A DNA stretch of 64,000 nucleotides from Batkoa obscura (GCA_030770535.1 JASVEC010000004.1:682001-746000), one strand, 5' to 3'; shown: positions 52,800 through 64,000, counted from the first letter of the stretch. Notes: generated from the letters alone by a model not told the origin. Made by a program: numbers and translations.

Positions 52800-54651
52800 A
52801 TGAGTGAACAAAAACAAATAAGCAATAGCAGTATAATAGACTTTGAAACTGAAGTGGATGTGCTTATATCTGGAGCTGGACCAGTAGGTTTAGTGATGGC
52901 AAACTTACTAGCTAGAGATAATATCAGTTTTAAAATCATTGATAAAAAGACAGAGATTTATCCATATTCTAGGGCTTTTGCGATCCATTCAAGAACTCAA
53001 GAGATTTTCGACCAACTAGAGATTATTGATAGTATCAAAAATGAAGGGAGAAGTGGGCCTATTTTTTCGCAATTTTACAAAAACGGAGACAAATTTTTTG
53101 AACTTAAGCTGCCCCCAAGCCGTTCCCCATATTCCACTGTTATTGGCCTAATGCAAAGTGAGACTGAACGTATTTTAAATGAAAAAATTGTTGAGATTGG
53201 TCACGAAGTTCATAATGGTGTAGAGTTGGAACAACTGGAATGGAACAATGAAAAAGGAACCTTTGATAGTGCTATTGTTAAGCATTCAAAGGACAACAAG
53301 AAAGAAAGAATTAAGTTTAAATATTTAATTGGATGCGATGGAGCAAAGTCAACTGTCAGAAAAGCAGCCAATATTAAATTTTCTGGAGAAAGTGTCAACC
53401 TCCATCTAACTTGTATTGACGCAATGGTAAAGACAAACTTTACACAAGAACCATTTGGAACGTAAGTCCCTACTTTTAATAATTTACATAAGAATTAAGC
53501 TAAAAACAATTAGAATTTTAACAGATGAAACAGACACGATGTTGTTGATCTGGGTAAAAAAAAACTATGGACGCTTTGTTTTAAGGAAAAATAAAAATGA
53601 AGAAGAAATCACTAATAAAGAATTTATCAATTTAACAAAAAGATTAGCTGGGAGTACAAGATTAGAAATTGATCAAATAGTATGGAAAAATACATTTAAA
53701 ATTAATGAGTGTACCGCCGAAACTCATTTCAAACATAATGTGCTTTTATGTGGTGATGCTGCCCATACTCACTCTCCAGCAGGTGGTCAAGGAATGAATA
53801 CTGGGATTCAAGATTCATATAATTTAGCATGGAAACTATCTCTTGTTCTTAAAGGCGCTGGAAAAGAAGAAGAGTTATTTAATACTTTCAATGAAGAGAG
53901 GAGTATGGTAGCCAATATGGTAATTAAAAATTCAGGAGCCTTAACTAGAAATGTATTTAGCAAACCAAATATGATAGTGTTCTATTTAAGGAAAGCATTA
54001 GTGCCCTTCTTCCTATCATTCCAATTTGTTCAAAACCACGCAGTAGATACTATTTCAGAGATTGGAATCGAATATAATGAGAATGCACTAATAAGAAAGT
54101 ATTCTCAGGGTTGGATTTATAGTTCTAAGATTCTAGGGGTTGGATTAAGAGTACCTGATAAGTTATTGATTGATATCAATAGCAACTCAACCTCTATTCA
54201 TAAAATTTTGAATGGTAGAGATAAATTTGAAGTCTTTATCTATATTCCAGAATCTTGGTTAGATTTTAAATCTTTTGATAAATTGGTAAACTTTATCAAA
54301 GACTTAAGATATAATGAAGAATGGAACAAACTACAATCAAAAATGGATAGTAATTTATTTCAATTAAGCTTCATACTCGATCAATACATGTTTAATATTA
54401 AGCAATGGGGATATTATATTAAAAGTAAACTTAAAGATATAGATCAAACCGACTTACAAATGATTCAACAAAGCTTTGAAAAGAACAATAAATACTTAGA
54501 TATTGAAAAGTGGGGTGTTAATGATTTTGACTTTTCTAATGAAATCCCCACCTTTTTTGTTGTACGCCCTGATGCTTATATTTCTTTTAATCAACCAGAT
54601 ACATCTGTAGAAAATATCTTAAACTATTTTAAAACTTTTATCAACTTATAG
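52800..54651 (+). CDS. FAD-dependent aromatic-ring monooxygenase (PheA/TfdB type), copy 2
   Basis: Two exons, 52800-53461 and 53514-54651 (52-nt intron, phase 2 at the same codon as copy 1), giving 599 residues. GxGxxG motif SGAGPVGLVMANLLARDN, DG motif CDGAKSTVRK, second FAD motif CGDAAHTHSPAGGQGMNTGI and the thioredoxin-like C-terminal domain are all intact. Clearly paralogous along the whole length to the gene at 8540-10391, with many scattered substitutions, so the duplication is not recent. Substrate unknown. The conserved upstream block suggests shared control, now altered by a MITE. Confidence 0.88.
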
Positions 54652-55788
54652 ATACTATGATCCGCCTATCTATATATTAGGTGATTATAAATATTAACAA
54701 TCAACACTGCTAAACTAATAAAATAAATAAACTTAAAATTCACTTTAAATAATTTATTTATTAAAATTAAACGCTTTAGTTTTTATAAGGAATATTGTAA
54801 CTTGACGGATTTAAATTATAAAGTACAAAATATCTAGAGGATATTAAACCACTTGTGATAGTTAATTAAAACTTCAAGCATACAGCATTTTTACTAAACC
54901 AGCTGTATTTTTTCGTTAATTGATTTTCTTGACCAAAAATTATTTTTATTTTTAAACATAACTCTACTAAATAGCATAAAAAATCAGGTAAAAGATTATA
55001 CCATAAATGAAATTTATTTTTAGTTCAAATGCTCATTGAAAGTAACAATTATTTTTTTAAAATAAGTTATTTGTGAAATTGTCCCTATATCTCAATGAGA
55101 ATGTATAAAATAAATTTTCGGTGGTTTTAATGTTCAGTAGTCTTTTAGGGCAAGTACCCGGTGTAATGGAGTGATCGTTATTATTGAACTTTATTAAAAA
55201 AGTTAATGATTACTAAAAAAGCACTATACTAGCTATAAAAACCGAAATTAATTTATTAAAATTCAATTTATACAAAAATCAGAATCTCTATTATGTTTTA
55301 ACATTACATTATCATTAACTATTTTAGATCTAACATGAGAAATGATCTTGAACTTGTTACTTTGATTAGTTTAACATAAAGAATCAATTGATTTATTTAT
55401 AATGACTTCAAATAGCTTGGCATATTTTGCTATTTCTCCGGCTAATGGGAGTATCAATAAAAATCAGAAAATCTTAATCTTGATAAATTCAATACAGAAG
55501 ATATTGTGAGAAAAATGATGTAATTGTTTATTATCTTCCAAAAATAAGAATAAAAAGTGGGCAAATAATTCTAGCTAAAGTTTAATAATTTCCATTATCA
55601 TAATATTCTTCAATTTATTCCACTTAGTTCTTAAACCATGTGGTGCTATACGCTAAAGTTTTAATTAATGCGATTTAGTTTGATACACAATTACTAGTTC
55701 TCAAGAAATAGGTGGTATTAACATATAACAAACTAAGATTTATTAAGTTTATAAAAGTACAAGTAAGAAATTAAAGTAAGCAATAAAA
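54652..55788. other. AT-rich intergenic stretch
   Basis: Between the ends of two convergent genes. No repeat or gene recognised. Confidence 0.5.
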
Positions 55789-56880
55789 TTAACCAGTGGT
55801 GGATGCTAAGATTGCTGAATTATCTGTCTGGATTGTAGCACGAACACCAGACTGTAAAGCTTTCTGTAATAAAGCAGTATAAGGTGTTGGGCGAGTGGAA
55901 TGAGCAATGAGATGTTTTCTCAAAGATCTTGAGTGATAATAGGCTCTACCGCAATCAGGTAAGGGACAGATATAAGGTCGTATATCTGAATGAGTTTTAA
56001 TGTGTGTAGCCAAAGAATCAGGTCTTGAAAAAGCTTTTTTACAATTGGGAAACTTGCAAATAAATGGTTTTTCTCCAGTATGCGTTCGAAAATGATTCAA
56101 CATTTTATGACGCTTTGGAAATGGCTTACATTCTCTTTTGCAACCTCTCCATCTACATTCATAAGTTGATCTCCCTGCTCCAATATGACTCTCTACTACA
56201 TGCCTTATCATGTCTTCCATACTATGAAAAGCCTCGTGGCAGTTTTCCCATTGGCAGGGATGTAAATCAAAATGGGTAGCTTCACTTTTTACAGTGAGAC
56301 AAGGGTGTAAATCGTAATGGTTGATATCTGATTTTACAGTAAAGTTGTCAAATCCATTATCCTGATCCATCCAGGGAGAGGAAGTAGGAAAGCCTTCTTG
56401 AAAATTACATGGGGTAGAGTGAGTCGACATTTGGTATTTATGTTCTTGATGTAAACTTGGGGTATTATTAGTGTCATAAAAGCTGAAATTATAACTTATG
56501 GGGTTTGAAGTTGCATGTATATGATTTTGAGGTATTGACTCTGTGGGTTGAATCTGATGTGTGTATTGATCAGAATACATATAGTGATCTAATCTATATC
56601 CTTCGTCCATTGAATTCAAATACTGCCCATTTATCATTTTTACCTCACTACCTGAATTAGATAAATTATGATTTGATGGTAGTATTGGTTGAAATTGAGG
56701 TGGAGGATAAAAATTATAGTCTATTGGGGGATATTGATGCTGTGGAGCAGAGTGAAATACATGTTGGTCATGAAATTGAGGTAACTCTTCTATTTGATGG
56801 GATTTAACAAAATGTTCTGAACGTTCATTTTTAACTGGAACAGCAAAGGCATAGTGATCTGAATTAAGTGAAGTATCCAT
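55789..56880 (-). CDS. C2H2 zinc-finger transcription factor, GLI/ZIC-like
   Basis: Intronless, 363 residues from ATG 56880. An upstream in-frame ATG at 56943 would add a Phe/Ile/Leu-rich stretch that looks like translated 5' leader, so I prefer 56880. The N-terminal ~200 residues are His/Gln/Pro/Asn-rich. Four fingers follow: CQWENCHEAFHSMEDMIRHV, CRWRGCKRECKPFPKRHKML with the linker HTGEKPF, CKFPNCKKAFSRPDSLATHI and CPLPDCGRAYYHSRSLRKHL. The wide C-x4-C first finger and the CRW..C second finger are typical of the GLI/ZIC/Glis group and of fungal relatives. A sequence-specific nuclear regulator; target unknown. DLHPC-type repeats (about residues 193-210) lie just before the fingers. Confidence 0.85.
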   Translation of the reverse strand: MDTSLNSDHYAFAVPVKNERSEHFVKSHQIEELPQFHDQHVFHSAPQHQYPPIDYNFYPPPQFQPILPSNHNLSNSGSEVKMINGQYLNSMDEGYRLDHYMYSDQYTHQIQPTESIPQNHIHATSNPISYNFSFYDTNNTPSLHQEHKYQMSTHSTPCNFQEGFPTSSPWMDQDNGFDNFTVKSDINHYDLHPCLTVKSEATHFDLHPCQWENCHEAFHSMEDMIRHVVESHIGAGRSTYECRWRGCKRECKPFPKRHKMLNHFRTHTGEKPFICKFPNCKKAFSRPDSLATHIKTHSDIRPYICPLPDCGRAYYHSRSLRKHLIAHSTRPTPYTALLQKALQSGVRATIQTDNSAILASTTG

Positions 56881-59234
56881 AATAAAAATAAAAATAATTA
56901 AAGTTAACACTAAGAGGTAATCAAATATATTATATATATACACAGGTAATAAAATATTTAATTGAACGATACAAAAATAAGCAAAAAATTAGGGAATACT
57001 AAGCTGGAAATTAATTAGTTTTTTTTTTTAAAAACGGAGATTAGATAATTATTTTAAAGTGAAAAGATAATTCGGGTACTCATCGCCCTTTATATACTTA
57101 AATTTTTAATGAGGTAAAATAATATTTATTCATAATGAATATTTTAGTGAGAAGAATTAATAAAAATGGATTTAATTTTAAATTTTAACCACTGAAAATG
57201 CTAAATTTGGATATCTCCCCTTATTTAAAAATTAAATTAAATTATGTTCAAAAACATTTATCCTCTTCTTTTTATATGAGTATTAGCTGGCATTTCAATT
57301 GTTTGGGTGTAGAATTTATATGTTAAAGGAGTTTGAAATTTAACACTATGATATTATAATTTAATATTATTGTATAAAACATTTTAACTTATTTCTATAC
57401 ATCTTATATTGTTATATTACTCCTTTAAAAAATTTATCCTTGTTTTACTAAGTATGCAATATGAAAACAAATCATGTCTCAAAATTAAACCAATAAAGAT
57501 ATGCATATTTGATTTGTCAGCCAATAAAATTAGATGATTTCGGTCTCACTAAAATACTATAAAAATATAGGATGATTTCACTTGCAAATATTCTTCATCA
57601 AAAACTGATCTTTAAAAAAAGTCCAAAAAACAATACTTTAAGAATAAGAATTTGAGAATATAACAAAAAGATCGAACCAAACTTTTTACTGATTGGCTTA
57701 ATTTCCCCGAGGGTTTTTGCCCAACTATAAAAGTTGACCTTGAACCGCTACTACTTATCAAACTTTAATCCATCCAACACTTCTTAACATTACGCTTGTA
57801 TAACATTTAATTAAATTTTGTGCGCCAGTCTATATAATATTTTAAATTAAACATAAATTATTTATGCTTCTCTCTATTATTTTTTATTGTCAGATAACTT
57901 TTACAGCAATTTAAAAAATAGCTGTAATTTTATATTTGTATAAATGTATACAAGAATAAAATATATGAGTATGCGGATAGTAATGTAAATTAGTAATTGA
58001 AAATAATATATCACCGTTCATGATCATCCTCTTAAAACTATATTAAAGTTAAATTAAATAACGCTTAAGTGCGAAATAAGATATATAAATTGTTATTTAG
58101 TGAAAGCTTATTTTTGTCTTATCTAACGTAATTATTATATCAAAATAATTTTTTAATATATTATATAACTAAATATTTAATTTAATTCCAATGGTTATTT
58201 AAGGGTTCATTGTTTTAAATAATATATTATTATTATTAACTCATAAAATTATTACAAGATAAATAACCGAATTTAAAAATTTAAACTAAAAAGATCACAA
58301 TATTATATTTTTAGCTAGATGACAATACTTTACTTTTATATATAGTTCTTTAAAGAATTTAATAAATAGTCAGATAAAACTTGGGTGTATGAAAAAAGTA
58401 TATTATTACTTTAAGTTCATATAATGAAAAGTTATTTTAAATTTAAGTGTTAAAGGTTTAATAATAATTAATCGATATTTCAATAATAAAAAAGCTAAAT
58501 ATTTAGCTATTTTAAATCATTTATATCACCCTCTATTGTTTATAAATAATATAACATTTAAAGGATAGCTTTTGATTTTTTAATTAAACATGTAAAGCCG
58601 TACAAATTTTAAAATTATATTAGTAAATTTTATTTTAGTTTATCTATTTAAGCCTTAGTGTTACTATTAATATACAAATATTATATTAAAGCATTTGATC
58701 ATGTTTTATCTTTAGTTTAAGTACTAATCTGTCTTGATTTTTAACATAAATAAACAAAAGTCGTTATTAAAAAACATGTACATCAACCTCTTATCATTCT
58801 GTTTATGCTAATCTTCCTATCTTTAATAACAAGACACTCATGGATTCTCTATCTTCAAAATTTTTAAAAAACTATTTGTAGATAATTTTACTTGATACAA
58901 TATGGGAAAGTATTTTTTTGTTTAAGAATTTTACTAACAATTTTTCCGCTCAAATATCACTTAAAAAATGAAAAAAATAATGAAGCTAAAAAAACACCTC
59001 CAAATGCTTTTTATCACATCTTGTGTAATACTGTACTATTATTTGTCAAAATTAAATTCAACCTCAGCTTGGTTGATTTCCCAAATCCATTTTCAACATT
59101 CACAAAAAGAGTGACAAGTTCAACCTTAAATTAGCCAATTAGCTAGCTTAGTCCCAAATTCTACTTTCCCTTAAAAATGAAGTACAAAACTATAAAACAA
59201 TCAAAATTAGAATAAAAACTGACATTTTTGCAAA
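56881..59234. other. Long AT-rich divergent region with one MITE
   Basis: 2.35 kb between divergent genes. Only the MITE at 58904-59001 is recognised. No tRNA, no long frame. Confidence 0.5.
58904..59001 (+). mobile_element. MITE copy
   Basis: Starts GGGAAAGTATTTTTTTGTTT after ATAT (58900-58903) and ends AAAAAACACCTCC. The right flank is AAAT, so the duplication is imperfect. Confidence 0.78.
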
Positions 59235-60842
59235 ATGAGTGAGAAAAGAGAAGATTCAAGAGTAAATAATATTTCTATTTCGTTTTTCTTTATGTTAAGT
59301 ATTTTAGAAGTATCCAAGAAAGGGGAATTTTGAAGACCGAACAAACTTAAATCAAGCAAAGTCGATGAAAGGGCATGAAATTATAGATGACATATCAAAT
59401 CTGAATCAAAAAGAGCTTATTGAATATGTTAGAAGATATACCGAACAAAGAGTAGGAATTGATAGGAAGCGTAAAATCAAGAACCTTGAGGAACACTCAA
59501 ATAATTTAAATGTCAACCAAAAACATAAAGAAGCGAGACAAAAAAAACCTTATGGTGCTATTACCAGGGATATGAGCCACTTAACCATCGATGACCAAAA
59601 CTCTTTGGAAGCAAACGTATCGGACGAAGGTCACTATATAGGGATACCAAATAGGATTAAGGAGTTGAATGATTTTGATGCAGTATTTGAACAAATAGTA
59701 AGTTTAGTAATGTACATTTTAAAATCATTATTTTATATCAAAAGTCACAAGACAATCAAATATTAGAGTTTGAAGTTATAAAAGGGAAAAGGTACATGAA
59801 ATTAAATCTCATAAAACTAGGTAAACATTCAGAAGTATACAATGTTGTTGAATTAGACACCGGGGATCAATTTGCGTTGAAAGTGGTTGATACGGAAAAA
59901 ATGAAAGAGAAGGAAATAAATTTATACCAAAATGAAATTCAGATGTTAAAAATTTTCAAAAATAACCCCTATGTTATTCAGTTAGCTGAATTTGAATATG
60001 AAGATAGTAAAATTAAATTGGTAAGTATTTAACGCTGTGCAATTATCACTGAGTTAACTTTCTTATAGCTATATCAACTAAGTGAAATTAGTTTTTTTGA
60101 ATTTATGAATAACTCGGAGCAAATATTGGAAAATCCAGTTGGGTTTGCGGTATATAATTGGAAAAGGGTAATAAAGAGTAAAATAAATAAATATAAAGTT
60201 AAAATATTTTATTAGATGGTATTAGCGATAAGAGAATTACATAAGGAAAACGTTATCCATTGTGACTTGAATTTAGGAAAGTTTATGTTTTTTGATGGTA
60301 ATTTAAAGGTGTTTGGGTTTAAATACGTATTGAAGTTGAAGCATGGACGTGTAGTTGGCCAAAAATCCGAAATGGTAAGTTAATTATTTGATTTTGTTAT
60401 AAATTGATATTCATTTTTTTTAGCAAGGTACTCTTGGTAATATAGCACCAGAAGCGGCTATTGCCGCTGATGCGAGTTCACAATTTGTGGTATTTTTCTA
60501 TTCTATCAATAAGTAATAGCAATTAACTCATTAACCTAGCTCGGATATGGAACTGATGTTTGGGGACTGGGCTGCATATTATATAGGTTAATTTATGGAT
60601 GTAGTGTATTTAGCAAAAAGAGCGAAGAAGAGATATTAAAAATTTTGGGAGATGAAAATCGAGCTATCCAGGCAGACACAAAATTTCCATCTAATGTTGA
60701 AATTATGAGGGATAATAGAATTAGTAAAATGCACATACCAAATGATCTCAGGAAATTGATTCAGGATTGCCTTACTAAAAAACGTGCAGATAGAATTACA
60801 ATTGATTCTATACTTAGTCATTCTTTTATACAAGGTATTTAA
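59235..60842 (+). CDS. Mps1/TTK-like protein kinase homologue, probably a pseudokinase
   Basis: Seven exons, 59235-59261, 59308-59697, 59745-60020, 60069-60167, 60216-60374, 60424-60489 and 60540-60842; phases close to 439 residues. The kinase fold starts at about residue 155. Mps1-like marks: the KGKRYMKLNLIKLGKHSEVY opening, NEIQMLKIFKNNPYVIQL, GTLGNIAPEA, and GYGTDVWGLGCILYRLIYG. The ATP-site Lys (FALKVV) and alpha-C Glu are kept. The Gly loop is reduced (LGKHSEVY), the catalytic loop reads HCDLNLGKFM (Lys and Asn of HRDLKxxN lost), and the DFG site reads VFGFKYV with no Asp. So it should not phosphorylate normally. The N-terminal 155 residues are basic and have no recognised domain. The gene is intact and well spliced, so it is probably used. 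Confidence 0.82.
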
Positions 60843-62406
60843 ACTGACAAACATCAGTTGTATACTATTATTTGAATTTATTATATATTGTAGGTTTATT
60901 TCTAGTATTTTATATCTCAGTGTCATCTAAAGTAATTTTCTCGTGTGTGATTGACTTTGTTTTAAATAATTTAATGTCTTTTTTACTTTTTACAAGTATA
61001 TTAAATAATAATTGTTTATAACTTTTTATCGTATTTAATTTAAGAAGTATATTTATTTATTAGTGTTATTTTATTAATAATGTTTATACTATTATTTATA
61101 AATATATTTTAACTAATAAACGGACATGTTTTTCGTATAAAATTAATCTATTTTTTAAATTTCAAGCTACCTGAAAAGTCGACAAAATAGTGCAACAAGA
61201 AACAGCAATTTAATTAAGACTTTTATTAATATAGAAAAAAGAGTGATTCATTTTTTTTTAAAAACCTTAAAGGTATAATAATGCAACAGTTTTATTAAAA
61301 TAAATTAAACTTAAATAGCTTAGAGGTGAGCAAGAGAACTCTGTTTCTATATATTTGAAAGTATTTAATTTTAGAAAAAAATACTTTTTTTCATAAAACT
61401 CTATTGAATGACTGAAAAGAAGTGATTAATAAAGTGGTACTAAAATTTATTAAAAAATCTTAAACTGATTAAAAAAAAGTGAATTCTTTTATTTGAAAAG
61501 CTAGAATAACTCAAATTTCTTTTATTTGAAAATTATGTTAATTAATAACTTATAAAAGTATTTAAATATAGTAATTAATGATTTATCACATAATAATAAT
61601 AAATTTAGTAAAAAACTGTTATAAATTAATAAAGCTGAAGTTAAATTTTTATAATTAAATATAATGTTAATGTTAAAATTAAGGTGGTTAAAGTTAAAGT
61701 GTTAAAGTTGGGGTTATATTAAGGTTGTAATTAAATTAAAGCTAAAATAACTAGAATGAAAAGTTGAATCTTAAAAAACTAATATAATATTATTAATTTT
61801 TAATTAATTAGTATTTTTAATTATAAACTATTTTTTTGTATTAGTTAATATTATTATAAAATAATAAAAATTTTAAATAATAAGATTTTTAAACTTTTTG
61901 ATAAAAAGCTAATTTTGATTAAAATTAGTTTTATTAGTAATTTTTAATTAATTCTTTAAAATAATAGCAATATTGCAAAAAAATTTACTTTTTATAATAA
62001 TATATATATAATTTTGATTAACTACCTGTTTAAAAGACTTTTTTAAATAAAGTTTAAACTATATGAAAATTAAATAAAAGCTATTATATAAAATAATAAA
62101 CTTAAAACTTTTTGAAAAATTTATGTTTTTAATAAAAAAGTTAAACCTGAAAATATTAAAAATAAAAACAAAAATTAAATATGAATAATAATCAAAATAC
62201 TAAAAAAAGGATAAAGTTAATAAAAAAGTGATTATATCATAAAATAAAAGTAAAAATAAAAATATCTTAAACTAAAACTTTTAAATATTAAAAAAAACTG
62301 GTATGCTCCTTAAGAAAAGTGATAAAAACTAATGTTTATGTTATAAGCTGATATTTACAAAAGCAAAAAATTATTTTTCATTTACTTTTTATAAAATAAT
62401 CAATAT

Positions 62407-62975
62407 GGGGGTGTTTTTTTTGGTTTCATTCCTTTGTGAAATATTGCTTTATTTAGCTCTCGGATTGATTATAACGCAACAATCACTTAAGTTGCTGTGT
62501 TCTCAAGTTCAAATACAATCAAGTCAGAGTCCCTTATTTTGATTTGCTGCGAGAATTTATAACTTCATATTGCAAGGAATAACATCCTCTCGTATTAATA
62601 TCCATATTTATTGGAGTATAAAAGAGATTCTTCAATATGATAACTCCAGGCTTTTTTAATTGGATTACTCCCTGATAACGTATCATTAATAAAGTCACTA
62701 AGTCTTTCTGACAACATCTGATATAGATTTTATAGTAGTATCTTCCATTGTATTTGTTTTACATAATTTGTAGCTTACTACATACTATTTCTATTAAGTT
62801 AAGTCTACCTTAGTTACATAAACTAAGACCCTTCGACTCAAGGCAAGTTAATTAAGCAAGAGTAGCTTTTAACTTCGACCACTGAGTATCAACTTTCACA
62901 CCTTTTTACATTTTTTAAGCGCTATTTGAGTGGAAAAATTGTTAGTAAAATTCTTAAACAAAAAAATACATCCCC
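62407..62975 (-). mobile_element. MITE copy split by a solo LTR
   Basis: Arms 62407-62434 (GGGGGTGTTTTTTTTGGTTT) and 62905-62975 (ending ATACATCCCC), with ATAT outside on both sides. Joining the flanks gives one ordinary MITE, so the LTR landed in an existing MITE. Confidence 0.87.
62435..62900 (+). repeat. Solo LTR (LTR-retrotransposon fossil) inside a MITE
   Basis: 466-bp TG...CA unit with CCTT duplications (62431-62434, 62901-62904). Nearly identical to the copy at 32081, so young. The clean empty-site comparison with other MITEs fixes its ends exactly. Confidence 0.85.
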
Positions 62976-63702
62976 ATATAAGCCAAGCTATTTAACTATA
63001 TAAAAGTTAATAATAAAATTGATATTGTTTTAAAAAACGTTTACTAGCACATTTTTGCTTTATTAAGCTTAAAAATAAACAAAATAAAAAACAAAATAAT
63101 CATTTTTATACAATATAAAGCGGCTTTTATTATATAAAAATAACTAAAATTGGCTTTTTAAACGAATATAAGTTTTAGGGGACTAATCTTATGTTCCATC
63201 ATGGGTATAGTAACACCTTAGTATTTTTACTAACTAATGATATCATTGTATTGATATTTTAAACATCCTAATGGTTTGTTATTGAGAATTTTGATTTGTT
63301 TTTTTAATAGTTGGACTAGTAATAATATAGTAAATAAAAATGAATATAACTTTAAGCACTTTCCATAGAATTATCGTTTTATTACTATTATTCATATAAT
63401 CGATTTTTATATTAATAAAAAGAAAAATTCATTAAATTCACTATGTATTTACTTAATTTAGTAATTCATTTCAATGTTCTATTACAATAATAAATTGAAT
63501 TAATTATCTTGAGAAGTAGCTGTAACACCGAAACTAGATAATTTTAAGCCAATAGCTATCAACAGAAGATCACATTTTAATTTTTGTATAATAATTAAGT
63601 CTTTTAAAAATTAAAAATTAAATTTTATATCACAAGTTTCTTTTTTCTTTATTATTTAATTCTGTCTTCACTCATTTTCAATTAATCAAAAATAATATAA
63701 CA

Positions 63703-64000
63703 ATGTTATCCAGTCCTAGAGAACCAATCTACTATCGTAAAAGTGAACCTAATTTTTCATCTTTACCAAAATTACCTTATAGACCTAATAATTATATACA
63801 AGAATTAAAATGTATTAAAACTATTTTACATCAACATAGAGAGAAAGGAAATAATCGAAATATTAAGTTAATGAATAAAAATTCTTTGGATGGCAAGTTG
63901 GAACAGGTAAACAGTTTTTTTTAAAGCAGAGGAGGAGATTGAGATTTTAATAGCTGGTTTTTAGATACAAGAGAATGCAGTGGAAGAAAGTAATGAATTG
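63703..64000 (+). CDS. Start of an unrecognised gene, cut by the window edge
   Basis: Exon 1 63703-63906 (68 residues), intron 63907-63964 (GTAAAC...TTTTTAG), exon 2 from 63965 open to the edge (IQENAVEESNEL). The N-terminus (MLSSPREPIYYRKSEPNFSS, then LPKLPYRPNNYIQELKCIK) is Ser/Pro/Tyr-rich and then helical. No domain visible. The acceptor and frame support it being a real gene. Confidence 0.5.

Larger units (their letters stand above)
60843..63702. other. Very AT-rich region with MITE and solo LTR
   Basis: 60843-62406 is extremely AT-rich with a G-richer patch of GTTAAAGTTAAAGT-like short repeats near 61670-61740. The MITE/LTR composite is at 62407-62975. No gene seen. Confidence 0.6.

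Noticed and set aside
53210-53398. Frame opposite the second monooxygenase, mirrored at 9754-9978 opposite the first
   Set aside because: The two antisense frames are alike only because the genes on the other strand are paralogues; codon constraints there explain them.
56881-56943. Upstream in-frame ATG of the zinc-finger gene
   Set aside because: The added residues are almost all Ile/Leu/Phe/Tyr coded by AT-rich leader DNA; no signal peptide is expected on a nuclear regulator.
61670-61740. GTTAAAGTTAAAGT-like run as an interstitial telomere
   Set aside because: The units are irregular and do not match TTAGGG or another known telomere repeat; ordinary AT-rich slippage fits better.
1-64000. 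CRISPR array, operon or bacterial defence system
   Set aside because: Introns, nuclear tRNAs and eukaryotic families make this nuclear fungal DNA; the dispersed repeats are transposons and no direct-repeat/spacer array is present.

Overview
The window is nuclear DNA of an early-diverging fungus. It is strongly AT-rich and has spliced genes with many very short introns (about 40-65 nt, GTAAG...TAG), nuclear tRNAs and typical opisthokont/fungal genes: SAGA subunits ADA2 and ADA3/NGG1, a CSL transcription factor, GTP cyclohydrolase II (RIB1), PP4R3/Psy2, a tetraspanin, SPF27, an ACAT/DGAT1-type MBOAT enzyme and a CENP-P-like protein. The mix of strong AT bias, a CSL factor, multi-Myb proteins and secreted GPI-anchor-like Cys-rich proteins would fit a zoosporic or zygomycete-grade lineage such as Entomophthoromycotina. 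That placement is inference with low confidence.

Layout. 0-5.4 kb: the 3' end of an aconitase-family gene, tRNA-Thr, a six-repeat Myb protein, MITEs and a solo LTR. 5.4-17.9 kb: ADA3, tRNA-Glu, a FAD monooxygenase, a secreted Cys-rich gene, ADA2 and RIB1. 18-22.5 kb: three more secreted Cys-rich genes, one of them an apparently identical copy of the gene at 12.2 kb. 24.6-30.3 kb: CSL factor, tetraspanin and PP4R3. 30.3-39.7 kb: a gene-poor block holding a degenerate repeat array, two solo LTRs, MITEs, a 3-kb unclassified DNA transposon and tRNA-Gly. 39.7-47 kb: a PH protein, a CENP-P-like protein, SPF27 and a sterol/diacylglycerol acyltransferase. 47-50.8 kb: relics and repeats. 50.8-60.8 kb: a fifth secreted protein, a second FAD monooxygenase (paralogue of the first, with a conserved promoter), a GLI/ZIC-like zinc finger and an Mps1-like pseudokinase. 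The right edge cuts a gene of unknown function.

I rebuilt splice models by eye for the Myb protein, ADA3, both monooxygenases, ADA2, RIB1, the tetraspanin, the PH protein, the CENP-P-like protein, SPF27, the acyltransferase and the pseudokinase. In each, exon phases sum to one open frame.

The dominant mobile structure is a ~98-bp MITE with GGGG...CCCC ends and 4-bp, usually ATAT, target duplications (19 whole or partial copies). Its ends resemble those of the 3-kb transposon at 33,935-36,928, which is therefore a candidate mobilising partner. A ~470-500 bp TG...CA repeat with 4-bp target duplications is best read as a solo LTR (five copies). It has jumped into both the MITE and the 3-kb transposon.

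Most notable: a MITE sitting exactly in the TATA region of the second monooxygenase, with its target duplication recreating a TATA sequence; MITE copies with two identical ends; an Mps1-family kinase without DFG Asp; a CSL protein ending before its C-terminal domain; and a family of five secreted eight-cysteine proteins.
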